Source: Neurospora intermedia (Eukaryota > Ascomycota > Sordariomycetes > Sordariales > Sordariaceae). Taken from it: a stretch of 64,000 nt of DNA. The DNA lies in contig BTPP01000004.1 of NCBI GenBank assembly GCA_037102815.1, positions 2,418,001 to 2,482,000 of the forward strand, given 5' to 3'. The notes beneath the pieces are model-generated. The model ran no database searches. It saw only the letters and a program-made list of their open reading frames with translations, and was not told the origin of the DNA. Each line of letters starts with the position of its first letter. The stretch's first letter is position 1. The position numbers and the translations under genes were made by a program. Below are positions 37,953 through 49,707 of the stretch, piece by piece.

Positions 37953-38755
37953 ATGTCATTTTCAAGCCTGTTCTCACCAGGTCCCTACCATATTATCAGG
38001 TTAGTGACATCACTGCTTCCTCGCTGTTCTCAACTGCTAACCTCGCCCCGTTTTCACCACAGTTATGGCACCTTACTTGGGACAACATTCTTCCATGTAT
38101 GACCCCCCGCCAACACGGCCATATACCATCCAGAAGTCACAGAGTCAAAGTCACGAAAGCGGACACTTCCCACTAACCTCCGTACCCAACATAGTCGTTC
38201 GTGGGCGGCATCATTGCCTTCCAGGTCCTTCCCCGCCCGCAATTCTCCGCGCTCATGACCAAGATCTTCCCCGTCTACTTCTCCATCCAAACCGCCATCC
38301 CCGTCGTTCTTGCCCTGACCTACCCCGCGGCCACCTCCGCATTCGGATCCTCTGGAGCAGCTGGGATCGCCGGCGTTCTGGACCCGGATAATAGGTGGTC
38401 TGTTCTGGCCCCCATTGCTACCATCTTCTTTACCGGCCTGGCCAACCTTGCTGTGATTGGGCCCGCTACTACCAAGTGTATGATGGAGAGGAAGCATCAG
38501 GGTGAGTTTATCTTGACGATCCTGTCTTGCTCACTTTGATGAGGTATCGTGTCGTTACTGACGTTGAGGGTAATTGTAAACTTGTTAGAAACCAAGGACG
38601 GCAAGAAGAGCTATGATGCTCCCCCACACTCTCAGGAGATGACTGCGCTGAACAAGCGCTTCTCCCAGCTCCACGGCATTTCATCGCTCCTTAACTTGGG
38701 TAACTTCATCGCTACTGTCGTGTATGGCTTCACATTGGCTTCACGTCTTGACTAG
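37953..38755 (+). CDS. DUF4149 / TMEM205-type membrane protein
   Basis: Four exons: 37,953-37,999, 38,063-38,096 (34 nt), 38,195-38,501 and 38,589-38,755, in frame, 184 residues. The order of features fits the family: SYGTLLGTTFFHSFVGGIIAF (TM1), LPRPQFSALMTKIFPVYF, IQTAIPVVLALTYP (TM2), VLAPIATIFFTGLANLAVIGPATTKCMMERK (TM3, with the conserved G-P-x-T) and a C-terminal HGISSLLNLGNFIATVVYGFTLA (TM4) after LNKRFSQL. The family is named after human TMEM205, which has been linked to cisplatin resistance. Its biochemical function is unknown. It is predicted to be a four-span membrane protein. It is divergent from Ku80. Confidence 0.8.
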
Positions 38756-39447
38756 AGGAGGGCATAGATGCACAGGTGTGTTCATGTTTGTTCAAGTTTG
38801 TTCAAGGGCTACTGAGGCACATCCATTTCCCTGCTGTCTATCTGTTGGATTGCGCAAAGCATGATTGCAAGCCATATGTCCACCCCATTTCCCCTTAGTA
38901 CCAAATTATATAGGTTTGCCTTCTCCATTCCTTTTCCCTTTGCTTTTCACTCGTCTTCAATAATGCATACGAAATCCTCTCTGCATCAGTTTCTTATCCC
39001 TTCTGACGTTTCTCGGCTCCGTGGTTGACAAAGGACCAATAAACACTCCATTAACGCCGCCGCCGCCTGTTCCGTGAGGAACTTGATAATCCGCGTTTTT
39101 CCCTTGTCTATGTCCGTCTCGTTGATACCCGACATGGCTGATGCCGATCCAAGACAAAGTCGATAGGAGAAACGAGGAGGAAAAAGTCCAAAAAGCCAAA
39201 CAAAGTCGCTTGTTGAATGAGAATAGAATGAGTAATTCAAGAAAACCGCCGAAATCGGGTGCCGAGCTTCATGGTCGCTCGCTCGCTCGCTACTGTCACT
39301 AGAGGCAGCAAAGCTCCCATCCGTCAACAGCGTTTGCCAAATTGATTGCCGGTACCCAGAAAACCAAAGTTGCCGTGTTGCACAGGTAATGGGTGAGATG
39401 GAAGTGATCGTGACGAAAGGTCGAAACTTTCCAATGTGTTTGTCGCT
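38756..39447. other. Intergenic, possible small minus-strand ORF
   Basis: Between convergent genes. A 49-codon minus-strand ORF (39,135 to 38,986, MSGINETDIDKG...) starts in good context (CAGCCATGTC). The +1 frame over the same DNA also stays open with protein-like sequence (GTGGGGVNGVFIGPLSTTE... to 38,957). This could be a tiny gene with an unrecognised intron. The evidence is too weak for a CDS call. Confidence 0.35.
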
Positions 39448-40020
39448 TTAGATCTTCAGGTCAAACGCCGCCTTCGCAGCCAACAACTCCGCCTTCGCCT
39501 TCTCAAAGCGCATCTTTTCCTCCTCAGGGTCAACAACGGGCATGCGCCTGTCGCGCGCGTTCTTGACGTAGTAGCTGAGCGAGTGCTTGGGGGGAGGGCG
39601 GGCCAGCAGCTCCTCAATGGTAGCCTCCTCCGCGGGCTTGGTAGTAACTCGAACCTCGACGACAGCAGCATCTGAGGTGGTGGAGGTGGTCACAATGGAA
39701 GAGGTGGTGGAGGAAATGGAGCTGCGATGACGACCAGACGCGGTGCCCACCGGGGAGCGCAAGGCGGAGAGAATTGGCGACTTGCTGATGAGAGTTTCCT
39801 TGGAGGACGGCATCATGGACATTGGGGTAGACGTCGAGTACATCAACGCCCTGACCAAAGATGGGGTTGCGGTAGATGTGGGAGGAAGAGGGGGGAACGG
39901 TGATGGGCTGCGACTTCTTGTCACGCTGCTGCCGCCGTTTCTAGCGTTCCTGGCAGACGAAGTTGGTGCCGGAGTGAAAAAGAGGTTGAAGAAGGGATCT
40001 TCTTGGGAGAAGGAGGCCAT
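39448..40020 (-). CDS. Small serine/proline-rich protein, function unknown
   Basis: A single exon of 190 residues starts MASFSQEDPFFNLFFTPAP. The middle is Ser/Thr/Pro-rich and low complexity, with an SRSPSPFPPLPP patch. The C-terminal about 60 residues look conserved and structured: PAEEATIEELLARPPPKHSLSYYV, then an amphipathic, charged helix (EEEKMRFEKAKAELLAAKAAF). The frame stays open upstream to 40,257, but the ATG at 40,020 is where protein-like sequence begins, and a CA microsatellite lies just upstream (about 40,095-40,117). I do not recognise the family. It is probably an intracellular protein with a disordered front half. Confidence 0.6.
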   Translation of the reverse strand: MASFSQEDPFFNLFFTPAPTSSARNARNGGSSVTRSRSPSPFPPLPPTSTATPSLVRALMYSTSTPMSMMPSSKETLISKSPILSALRSPVGTASGRHRSSISSTTSSIVTTSTTSDAAVVEVRVTTKPAEEATIEELLARPPPKHSLSYYVKNARDRRMPVVDPEEEKMRFEKAKAELLAAKAAFDLKI

Positions 40021-41981
40021 CGTGAAGAAGTGGGAGGAAAAAAAAGCAGATGTGGGGTGCGGGATTATATAGGTAATGATAACTGCAAGGTTATGTGCGT
40101 GTGTGTGTGTGTGTGTGCTGTAGCCCTGGTCCTGGTGACTCAACGGCTGCAAGATGCGCGAGTGAAGGGTACAACTCGTATTGTAAGGAACTGTCGTGAG
40201 TGTCAAGCCGTTCTGGGTTGACCGTTTCTTCCGTCGGTAATTTTGGTTTGGGCCCAATACTGTCCTCCTGACACCAGGTTGTCACAGGTTTTCGCACGGA
40301 AAGTAGATAAACCCCAACGGAAACTTGTTCCAATGAAGAATCAGGTTTCTAATTTTCGAGTGTTTGTAAGTCTGGGCTTTTCAAGACCAGGCAGGTGAGG
40401 CGAAGGATCGTCAGGTTCGGTGTTTGATCGGGCGCAAGAGATCGGGTGGAGTTGTTCGGTTTCAGAGTACCAATGATGCAAAATTCGGGATGAGATGTTG
40501 AAAAACGTCAAAAGTATTGGGATGTGCCCGGCTCGAAGTACAACGGCAGTGATAGGAAAAGAGATGAATGAGAGAGCGTCAGTACGGATTAGTTATTAGT
40601 AGGATAAATGTCGGAGAACGAGTGACAGAAAGGTGACCGAAGTACCAAGGCCGAGACAGGCAACCAGAGAGGAATAAACAGACAAAAGGTCCAGGTTCAG
40701 GAGTCATAACGGGGGTAGGATATCTTCTTTATACTTCACAAATATCCACGGTTTGACAGATGTCGCCTTCCTCGGACTTCGCTGCCCAATAAATTACGGA
40801 CACCCAATTGTGCTGGCGCGGAAAGTCTGACTGAGCGAGCCCCTTGCGAAATCTCATAAGCACGTCTCCACATTAATATTTCAAAAAAAGTATCACAGAT
40901 ATGAAGGGATTCCATCTTGAGATGGAACGTGCGTCGTGTCATTCTCTCGGATTTTGGCAATCTGGAAATTTCACGGAGCCTCTTTAATGTTTTCTTACCC
41001 AGGGGACCCATCGGTTGCTCTGCCGGGATAGGGGTCCCGGGGCCGGGGCCTGTGTGAAGATCTACCGTGCATCGGGCACTTCAGGGGTTTGTGATCAGGC
41101 TCTTCACGTTTTGTTCAGGGATTTTAAGAGGTCCCAATTTTTTCCCGTGTTCTGGTGCATGCTAAGGTTTTTAGGCGAAGTGGTCGTAAATATAAACCAA
41201 CATGCACAGTCCCTTGAAGCCCGCTTGGGCTCTGACAGGCATATAATAGCAGTGATAGGGATCACGATAAGTTGGAAACACATCGGCTAGAGTCGTTTGG
41301 TAAAGGATGTTCCATTCAGGAACTGCTTGGAATCTAGGTTCAAAGGTATATTACCTCTAATGATGCTTTGATGCCCGGTGAGAGTAAATCCAAGCTGTAA
41401 TTTACTAACTGTAACGTGTTCGGTTTGTTCTTACATCCATTCGTCGGGTCACTAGCGAGCTCCACGCTTCGAACAAGCATCAACGGCGTAATTTCACGGG
41501 TGGTCATGTGGGATCACGCCGGACCCCTGACACACTATTAACGAATTGTTGACATTCCATATTTCACGTGCCATTTTCCTATACTTTAGGAATTCTGATT
41601 GAGCTGCCGTCCCACTATGTTCGAAGAGCTTAATGCAATAAAAACACTGAAATTTTGAGGGCGTTAGATGCCCGAGAAACCTAGGCAGAGCATTCCACCA
41701 TCACTCATGGTGCGTATAAGTATCAGCCTTGGGCCACTTCGACCCGACACAGACGCAAGTGAAAATGATGGACGCCGTAAATTTGGAGTTGCAAGGGTTG
41801 ACGGACGTTCGCCATAGCAAATTGCATCCAAAGCCCCCTGCATGATGTACTCCCGAGCCCGCCGCCAAGATTCCATCCACTGCTTTCAGCTCGGCCATTT
41901 CCTTCAAGCTTATGCCAAAGCCATCGCAGTTGGTTGTCTTGCCAGTCACAAAATGAACAAGGCCAAGGTCTTGGGCTGTCT
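40021..41981. other. Intergenic, no gene recognised
   Basis: About 2 kb between two minus-strand genes. It contains a TG/CA microsatellite near 40,095-40,117 in the leader of the serine-rich gene. Open frames are short. No RNA gene or repeat was recognised. Confidence 0.5.
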
Positions 41982-43173
41982 TCACTTTTGCTTCTTGTTC
42001 TCCTTCTCCTGCAGCTTCTTGGCAAGATCGCTGGTGCGGATAAACTTGGGCACAGGGGTCCTGTACCCCTTCAAAGTCTTGGGTACGAACGTGCCGACCT
42101 GCTTTTGGTACGCGCTGTATTCTGGGTACTTCCCGGCGGTGATGCGCTCTGTCAGCCACGTGGAGCCCTGGAAAACACTCATGAGCAAAATGGGGGACAC
42201 AATGGTCCAGTTGTAGAGGGTGTTGGTCGCAAAGCAGCCCCATTGGTAAAGGGTGAGCCAGATGGATTGCTCAGCGGCAAAGTTCGGATGTCTGCTGTAA
42301 GCCCAGAGACCTGATGTGATGAAGCCTCGGTCGAGATCAGCCTGCTTGTGGCCGGCCGGGATCTGACCAGAGGTCTTGTACTCGATCTTCGCTGACTGGA
42401 AAACTATACGCGCTTCATGTTAGCGGGCGCTCCCCAAAGGAATACATGTACCACAACACTAACCCCATTGTTGATGATCGGCAATGAACTCGGTAAGAAT
42501 AAGACCCAGTTCCATGACGACGAAGCCAATATCAGCTGTAGAGAGCTCAGGCTCGAACTGAGTGGCCAGGAGAAGGACATAAACAGGAGAAGCGAGCATG
42601 TAAAGCAGAACGCTCTGGATGAAGGAGATGAAGGTCCAGTTCAGGATATGAAAAGCCAACTTCGGCATCGAAGCACGAACGATTTCCCACCTATAATCTT
42701 GAGAACCAATGTTGTAGCCGCCCTTCCGCCAATAGTTATAAGTCAGGCGTATCTAAAGAGTTTGACGTTGTCAGTAGGTACTCTTGCTACTCGCAGTCTG
42801 CGACTGGACTTACGCTCCAAATGGTACTAAAAAGCAGCGCGGCATCGATGCGCCGGCTGGGGATTCCGGCCAGACGCGCCCATGTCGCAAAGTGGGCGAT
42901 GTAGATGGTCGGCAGTATGCTCCAGAAGCGGTCGACTTGCGAGTAGTTTCTGTTGACCTCGGCAGCAACAAGAAACACGCCGCCTAGAAAGATGGAGATC
43001 CCGAGCCCGCTGATGAAAGGGTTGGTCTCCATGTACAGCTGAAGGAAGCTCCCCCCATTGAAAATGGTATCCAAAATTTGACGCGGAAGGGCGTAAAGTT
43101 GCGGTAGGAAAGGGGTGACTGTCTTTGAGAAGTCGGAACAGTCTTGGAGTGCGCCCAACTTGGGCAGAGCCAT
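41982..43173 (-). CDS. DUF1295 membrane oxidoreductase-like protein
   Basis: Three exons: 43,173-42,814, 42,752-42,464 and 42,403-41,982, in frame, 356 residues. The start (GCCATGG context, MALPKLGAL) is chosen over in-frame ATGs at 43,191 and 43,251. It has several membrane spans (GLGISIFLGGVFLVAAEV, MPKLAFHILNWTFISF, FVVMELGLILTEFIADHQQW). The family signature lies near the C-terminus: GLWAYSRHPNFAAEQSIW, the steroid-reductase/isoprenylcysteine-methyltransferase-like RHPN motif. The C-terminus ends in lysines (EKENKKQK), a possible ER retrieval signal. DUF1295 proteins resemble 3-oxo-5-alpha-steroid dehydrogenases. The substrate is unknown. It is probably in the ER membrane, and it is divergent from TOP3. 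Confidence 0.85.
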
Positions 43174-43908
43174 GGCGTAAGGCAGTATCATGGCGGGCAG
43201 CTGTGTAGCTGGTCGGTGGACGAGGCAAGAAGCAAGAATGGGCACAGTCAAAGGCTTCCGGATTGAAAATGGATGTTTTGTTTACTTTTTGTGTATTTCG
43301 AGTTCTTCCTATAAGAAAGATTGACCGAATCGAAGAATCCTCGGCGGGATGTTGTTGGAGGTACTAGTGAATGACGGAGGATTGGCGTCATGTGCTGTAC
43401 GTAGTGTAAGTATCCGTCGAGCCCGGGGGCTCCAGTCAGTCAGTAGTTCGCCCATAAAAGGCGGGGCATGAACGCAACCTGCATCGTCATACCTCTTTTA
43501 GCGCAAGCGCATGAGTGCACTACATGCATAGCTCGCATAGATCAATATGTAATGCGGCTCAACCAAATCGTTTGAATGTAAGGATTACTTAACGCCTCAA
43601 TTACACAGTACAACACCAGACGCGAAGCGCGTCTCGCCTCGCCATCAAGCATCAACTGACTTCCATAGTTGCTTGATCAGCCCGCGAAGACAGATATCTG
43701 CATGCAACAGGTATTATTGGCAAAGGCTGTGAAGAGCCCCAAGGTTATCAATCTCTTGGAATCCAGGAGCTGATGTATCCGAAATAAATCTCGGTTCAAG
43801 TGAACCTGCACCGGCCCTTTTGTCTGTCTTACGACGAACGCCTCTTTGTTTCGTCATAAATGGGATTCACTTCACATTCACTTCACCGGAACATCAGACG
43901 ACCGCTTG
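43174..43908. promoter_or_regulatory. Divergent promoter between DUF1295 gene and TOP3
   Basis: 735 bp between outward-facing start codons. It must hold both promoters. If TOP3 makes two proteins from two ATGs, alternative transcription starts may lie within about 43,800-43,990. No certain motif is seen. Confidence 0.45.
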
Positions 43909-46350
43909 ATGCCCCGCTATCCCTTGCTCCCAAGGAGTAGGTTCATTCCGGGAGTATCGTCCCTTTCTTCTGTGCGCTTTTATTCGTCCAAAATGCCGCG
44001 AATTCTTTGTGTGGCTGAAAAACCGTCGATTGCAAAGGCGGTCGCTACACATCTGTCTGGTGGCTCACATCAAACCGTGGGTTGCCACTTCGTCTTCACA
44101 ATGTCTGGAAGAGATCATTGCTAACGTGCTAGGCAGCATGACACTCGGGACAGGTACACCAAAAATTATGTTTTCACTTGCGATTTCGGTCCTCCCTGGG
44201 GACGCTCTACGGTCACCATGACTGCTGTGAGGGGACATCTCACGCAGCTAGACTTTCACCAGGAGTTTAAGAAGTGGGAATACCCACCACCAGATCGCCT
44301 CTTTGACGCACCGGTCCAGACAACCTACCCGCATGTATGTCTCGCCATCGCCAACAAGTGTCGGGCACATCATCCTTGCTTGCATTTTTGACGTTGACAA
44401 CGGGATTCATGCTAGGACATGAAGAATATTGCCCAGAACATCGAAAACCAGGCTCGGCAAGCTGACATACTCTACATCTGGACGGATTGCGATCGAGAAG
44501 GTGAGCACATCGGAAGTGAGATCCGGGAGGCCGCAAGGAAGGGCAAGAGGAACATTCAAGTCTACAGAGCAAGGTTCAGCAACATTGAACGAGCGTGAGT
44601 TCGCCATCCAGGTGTCTAAACCCAAGCATAACTGACATGCCGAACCCGATATCCAGACATATCCTGTCTGCTGCCCGACGCCCGGTAGCCTTAGACGACA
44701 AACAGGCTGAAGCAGTCGCTGCGCGTATCGAGTTGGACCTGAGAATCGGATCTGCATTTACTCGCTTTTTGACGTTAAGTCTGAGACCCCTTGGTGGGGC
44801 AATGGCCGACCTTGTGCTCAGCTATGGTAAGTCCGAATGGAGCTTATACTGTCATTATGAGTCTGACTGAACAGGATCCTGTCAGTTCCCAACTCTTGGT
44901 TTCGTCGTCGACCGATACTTCCGCGTCAGAAACTTTGTTCCAGAACCGTTCTGGTCTATCAAGGTGATGCACGAGAAAGAAGGTGTCAAAGTCAACTTCA
45001 ACTGGTCCAGAAACCGTCTGTTCGATAGGTTGTCCGTGCTCCTCCTTTACGAACGATGTCTCGCCGCCAAAATTGCAAAGGTCACGGAAGTCAAAGAAAA
45101 GCAAACCAAGAAATGGAAGCCTCTTCCCCTCACCACCGTCGAGCTTCAGAAGATGGCCACACGGTTTCTTCGGATGACGGGTCAAGAAGCCATGACGGTA
45201 GCAGAAAAACTATACAACAAGGGTTTCATCAGCTACCCCAGAACAGAAACAGACCGCTTTGACAAGGGCATGAACTTGCGGGCGCTCGTGCAAAAGCAAA
45301 CCCAGGACCAACGCTGGGGTCCCTTCGCACAGAATCTGGTCGACGGAGCCTTCCAACAACCTCGCCAAGGTAGGAATGACGACAAGGCCCATCCTCCCAT
45401 TCATCCCATCACATATGCGGCACCCACCGTGCTTGACGATCAGGAAAAAAGACTATACGAATTCGTGGTCCGCCGATTTCTCGCCTGCTGCTCCGAAGAC
45501 GCCAGAGGAGCAGCCACCGACGTGGAAATTACCTACGGCGAAGAGAAGTTCGTTGCCCATGGCCTGATCGTCCACCAGCGCAACTATCTCGACGTTTACC
45601 CTTACGAAAACTGGACCGGAACGGCCGAGCTACCGAAATTCACCGTCGGCGAGACGTTTGAACCGACCGAAGCTATGATGACCGAAGGCAAGACTACTGC
45701 CCCTAGCTATCTGACCGAGGCGGATCTGATTGCCCTCATGGACGCGAATGGAATTGGCACCGACGCGACCATGGCCCAGCATATTGAGAAGATCAAGGAG
45801 AGACAGTATGTGCAGGTGGTTGAGCGAGGAGGTAATGGAGGCGGCGGTAACGACGAGGATGACGGTGCAGCTGCTGGCGCACGGGGCGGACGCGGTGGCC
45901 GGGGAGGACGTGGAAGAGGTGGTGGGCGGGGCGGACGAGGAGGAGGCGGAGTTGGCGGTGGTGGTGGTCGCGGTGGTGTCAAGGAGTTTATCCCGACCAG
46001 CCTCGGTGTCGCCTTGATTGAGGGCTTTGAGAGGATGAACTTCGAAACCAGCCTCGGCAAGCCCTTTCTCCGCAAGGAGATGGAGCTCAAGATGAAGGCA
46101 ATTTGCGAAGGTCGGCTTACCAGGGATGCCCTCTTGCGGGAGAGTATCGCGAGTTATCGTCAAGTTTATGATCAGTCACGGGAGGAGGTCAACTTGCTGA
46201 AAGCTGTAAGTAACTTCCTTCGAGATCCCTATCGCTTTGTTCCCATATTCCTTATGGAACTATCACTGCTGTTACATCTACTAACAGAGGCGAAATTCTA
46301 GGCCTGCAGACAGTATGTATTTGGCCAGAATGGCGGAGCTTGAAATCTAG
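43909..46350 (+). CDS. TOP3: DNA topoisomerase III (type IA), with possible mitochondrial presequence
   Basis: Six exons: 43,909-44,076, 44,137-44,334, 44,416-44,594, 44,657-44,826, 44,875-46,205 and 46,288-46,350. It gives 702 residues from the first ATG, or 674 from the ATG at 43,993 (MPRILCVAEKPSIAKAVA), the usual start. It relaxes negative supercoils by a covalent 5'-phosphotyrosine and, with a RecQ helicase and Rmi1, dissolves double Holliday junctions. Visible are the TOPRIM metal site TDCDREGEH, the catalytic tyrosine in FISYPRTETDRF, and HPPIHP. An Arg/Gly-rich insert of about 45 residues (near 620 counted from the first ATG) interrupts the core between YVQVVER and FIPTSLGVALIEG. The 28-residue extension has four Arg, many Ser, no acidic residue and ends VRFYSS, a processing-peptidase-like site. 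The last exon is the least certain. Confidence 0.93.
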
Positions 46351-49300
46351 ACGGTCAACATTCGCGGTGGTGGAAAGTCCTCACCAGATTTGGTATGAGA
46401 GCAGTATTATTCTATGCCTCACAGAACTCAAACTTCAACAGCGTGTGATGATGGGCCGAGCAGACACCTTAACATGGGGATCATCGTATCGAAACGTCCC
46501 AGTTTGCCCTGGTGCCACCCAATATCACCATATCTCCTACCTGGAGTTGGAATGGTTTCAACGTGGCGATACAATGTCCAAGGCCGAGAGAACGTTCTAG
46601 CGATCTCGCGAATTTACAAACACGAACCGAGCCGAGCCCAACTGCCCATCCATTCCAACTCAATGTCGTAATGGGAGGCCTGTCTTGTCGTGGGTGGCTG
46701 CGATGCAGCACATACTACATATTGCATAATGTCGTCGTGGTTGTAGTTGTGGTGGTGGCGTGTTGGGCCGCAGAAACACTTGGTCCCATACACAAAGCAG
46801 GTTCTTGTGTCGTTACACAACCTGCTACCCATAGAATCAGACACCGAGTCGACCTTCTCGATAGAGGATACAGTGTTCCATTCGGGGGGTTGTGGCGCTT
46901 TCAGCAGCGCCAGCTTCCGCTTGTCGCCTAATAAGTACTGTATACCTCAAAAGCCCAACAACGAGTGTATGTTCTGGTATGGCTACGAACTCTCGATTTG
47001 CGCAGGCAGTAGCAGGGCAGGACGTAAAAGGACAGGACAATACCAAACAGTCGACGCTCATTCGCATGCGCTGAAGGCGATATCGGTGATGGTGTGTCGT
47101 CCTCCTCACGTAACTGCCCATCCCAGCCGACTCCAGTCAAATGATAGTTATCTGGTTCAACTATCAAGAATATGGGTGAGTGGGTCAAGGGTCCTCTCCA
47201 CGAATTTTGGCACATTGTACATTCCGAGTCCGAACAACTCTTGCCGGCGGAAGGTGATGTAATCTTCCAGTCAGTACATCTACGTTTCTTGTAAGCAGGA
47301 TGCTACAGACATTGCCGCACTGTGAAGCGCTAGTACCAAAATTTGAAGCATACGCGCGGCCCAAATTTACCCACGATACGATACCGATGGGTGGGTGTTG
47401 TCCCTTTTCACGACGAGGTTTGGCAAAGAGGACCGTGGTATCTGGTGGCCATGGCACTCTTTCAAATATGAGCGCTACCGTACCTACCGCTACAAGATCT
47501 GGTTTTTGTAACGACATCGACATTGAAAGGAACGAGCGACGGGCCAGAGGTGTCAAACCTTGAGAGTCTATTGGCCGAGAAATCGAATGCATACGTGAGA
47601 ACAGAGGACAAATTTCGACTGATGTCTGGAGGTTAATGCATGGGCTCAAGTGTGTTCTTGAGATCCAAAGGTAGTAGGCCATTGAGGTTCTCAGATGCAC
47701 AAAGAAAAGTGATGTTCCGGCAATCAGGGCAGTAACCCATTGTGTGGTTTAGCTGTTTCCTTGCCCCCAACATGTGTTCTATTCTCTACTGTACATGATG
47801 TACACTGCCAGTTGCTTGTTCCTGACATGGTTACTGATTAGTCACCTCTCTGCCCAACTTGATTCTACGATCGCATACCTCGGTCACCATGGGCCTCGAG
47901 GCTATTGACCCTTACAAGACCCACGTGTTTCCTCTCGTGCTTCAAACCGTCAAGGTGATTGTCTTGGCTGTCTTGAGTAGAATGGGTTAGTTTTGTTGCA
48001 GCGTTTTGTTGAGGTGGTTACCTAGTAACCGCGGAAGCAAGGCAGCCTTCACGATATACAGTAGACGACAGCGCTAGTGAACCCGGCATCATCTCCGCTC
48101 CCGTCTCCCGCCCCGCTCTCCGCAGTCCCCCGAAACCGCCGCGGATGCGGGAACTTGGGGTTAAAAAAAAAACCGGGACCGCCAGCTTGGCTCATCAACA
48201 GGTCAGCCGCGGTCCAAACAGTGGACCACGGATTGACTCCCGGTCATTCTGAGATGTTGAGAACCCAGTGGATCGTCGTCGCATGATGGACATTTCACAT
48301 CACATTACTACCTGCTAGTTGCTAGTAACGCTATACAACACTCTACTAAATCTAAGTCTTAATGGTATCGAGATTTTGTTCCCTCTGTAACCGGGGTGTA
48401 TGTAAGTGGTTGGTTTTCGACGTCCCTGAAAGAGAAGCGAAGGGTTGGGAATGGACTCTTTTTTTTTTTTTTTTTCTTTTTTTTTGTTCAGAGGTTTTGT
48501 TTTCCTTTATTTTGTCTTTGTGCGTGTGCATTGTCTGCCCCAGTTCAAACGACCCTGCTATCTGGATGTGTAGAACTATACGGAATCAATATGGTGAGCG
48601 ATATTCAGGATGGTGTGCCAAGCCGTGCCTACTCAGTCGTTATCTGTGATCTCACGACAACCTAGGCCTTGTGACTTTCTAAACTGAGACCATGTTCCCC
48701 TCTCTTACTGAGGGGGCTGGTCACTAGTGGACGACGGGAAATAACTTAGACTAATAATACCGAAAGGGAACGTTCCGGCGTCGACTTCGCCAATTCTTCC
48801 GGACATCTGCTCCCCACAATGAGGTACGTAAGGAATCCAATGGCAGAAGAGGTGTGCTTCGGTTGTGCTCACCCGATAGGCCATCGCCATTCTTGAACAC
48901 CCATCCAATCAGAACGAGCGTCTTATCCAACGTGATTTCCCTTTTGGAATTCATGGTATCTGATCTTCTCTGGGGACCTGCCATGATGACGGACGGAGAT
49001 CATTTCGTTGCCCTGTGCTCCTTTTACTCTGTGGCCTTCGGACGTCCGTAACACACTACACGGGGCGAGATGAGTGGCTGTCCGCCCTGAATCTCCTTGC
49101 TTTCGCCTCATGTTGCCCAAAGTCTAAACCGACGACTACACTTTGTACCAAGAGGCTCATCGAGCGATCGACGGATAATTGTGTGCGGGTATCTACACGA
49201 TTACCATCTCCCCAACCAATTCGTTGACCATGCGGCTACGGAGCCCGTGCGACGGCTGACCTACGGCGACTGTTCCCAGCAAGGTTACTCCCAGCCAGGT

Positions 49301-49516
49301 TGCGGAACATCTCGGGCAGGTCAGCCCCTTGCTTCTCGTTCCCGTCAAGCCAGTGTTGGGCGGGGTTCCAGAGTCTCGGTTGCCCGGGGTTGGAAGGTGC
49401 GGCATACGGAGAGGATTACCCATTCACAGACAATCGTACGAATGCAGGCACTTCGGACCGGCAGCGACCGCCGGTAATGGCCATGGCGGGAAGACGGGGC
49501 TGACGGCGGCAGTTTG
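46351..49516. other. Intergenic, 3.2 kb, no gene accepted
   Basis: Composition is normal and there are no RIP signs. A 33-codon ORF at 47,889 (MGLEAIDPYKTHVFPL...) begins in ACCATGG context and is followed by a possible donor, but it leads nowhere. A minus-strand frame starting 48,984 (MAGPQRRSDTMNSKREITLDKT...) reads naturally for about 40 codons and then decays. Both may be relics. A T-rich tract lies near 48,459-48,485. Confidence 0.45.
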
Positions 49517-49678
49517 GGACATGGTGATTAGGGGCATCAGACTGGTCCGTGCATACTCCATTTTTCTTAAGCCGAAGGTATCTCAAGTACACCTTTGTAA
49601 TTACCGTAATTACAAGACATATGATTGACATATGGTTGACATATGTTAGTTGATACTATTCACATTCATATGCGGGGG
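49517..49678 (-). repeat. 162-bp repeat, right copy (inverted relative to 11,517-11,678)
   Basis: Reverse-complement match to the left copy, ending at the same inner base (GGACATGG). Most differences have the parental C or G here and the T or A in the left copy, so this copy is nearer the ancestral sequence. At its outer edge it passes directly into a GC hairpin and telomere-like repeats, which the left copy lacks. Confidence 0.85.
49595..49615. repeat. 21-bp perfect palindrome in the right repeat copy
   Basis: Identical palindrome to that at 11,580-11,600: ten-base arms TTGTAATTAC and its reverse complement around one central base. A related GTAATTACA string recurs at about 49,816-49,824. 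Confidence 0.9.
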
Positions 49679-49694
49679 CCTCTCACCGGCCCCC
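49674..49694. repeat. GC hairpin at the outer edge of the right repeat
   Basis: GGGGGCC, a seven-base loop TCTCACC, then GGCCCCC: a perfect 7-bp all-GC stem. It lies 14 bp before the telomere-like tract. A hairpin close to an element end is seen in Helitron-type transposons, but the other Helitron hallmarks are not established here. Confidence 0.8.
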
Positions 49695-49707
49695 TGCACC
49701 CCCGGAG

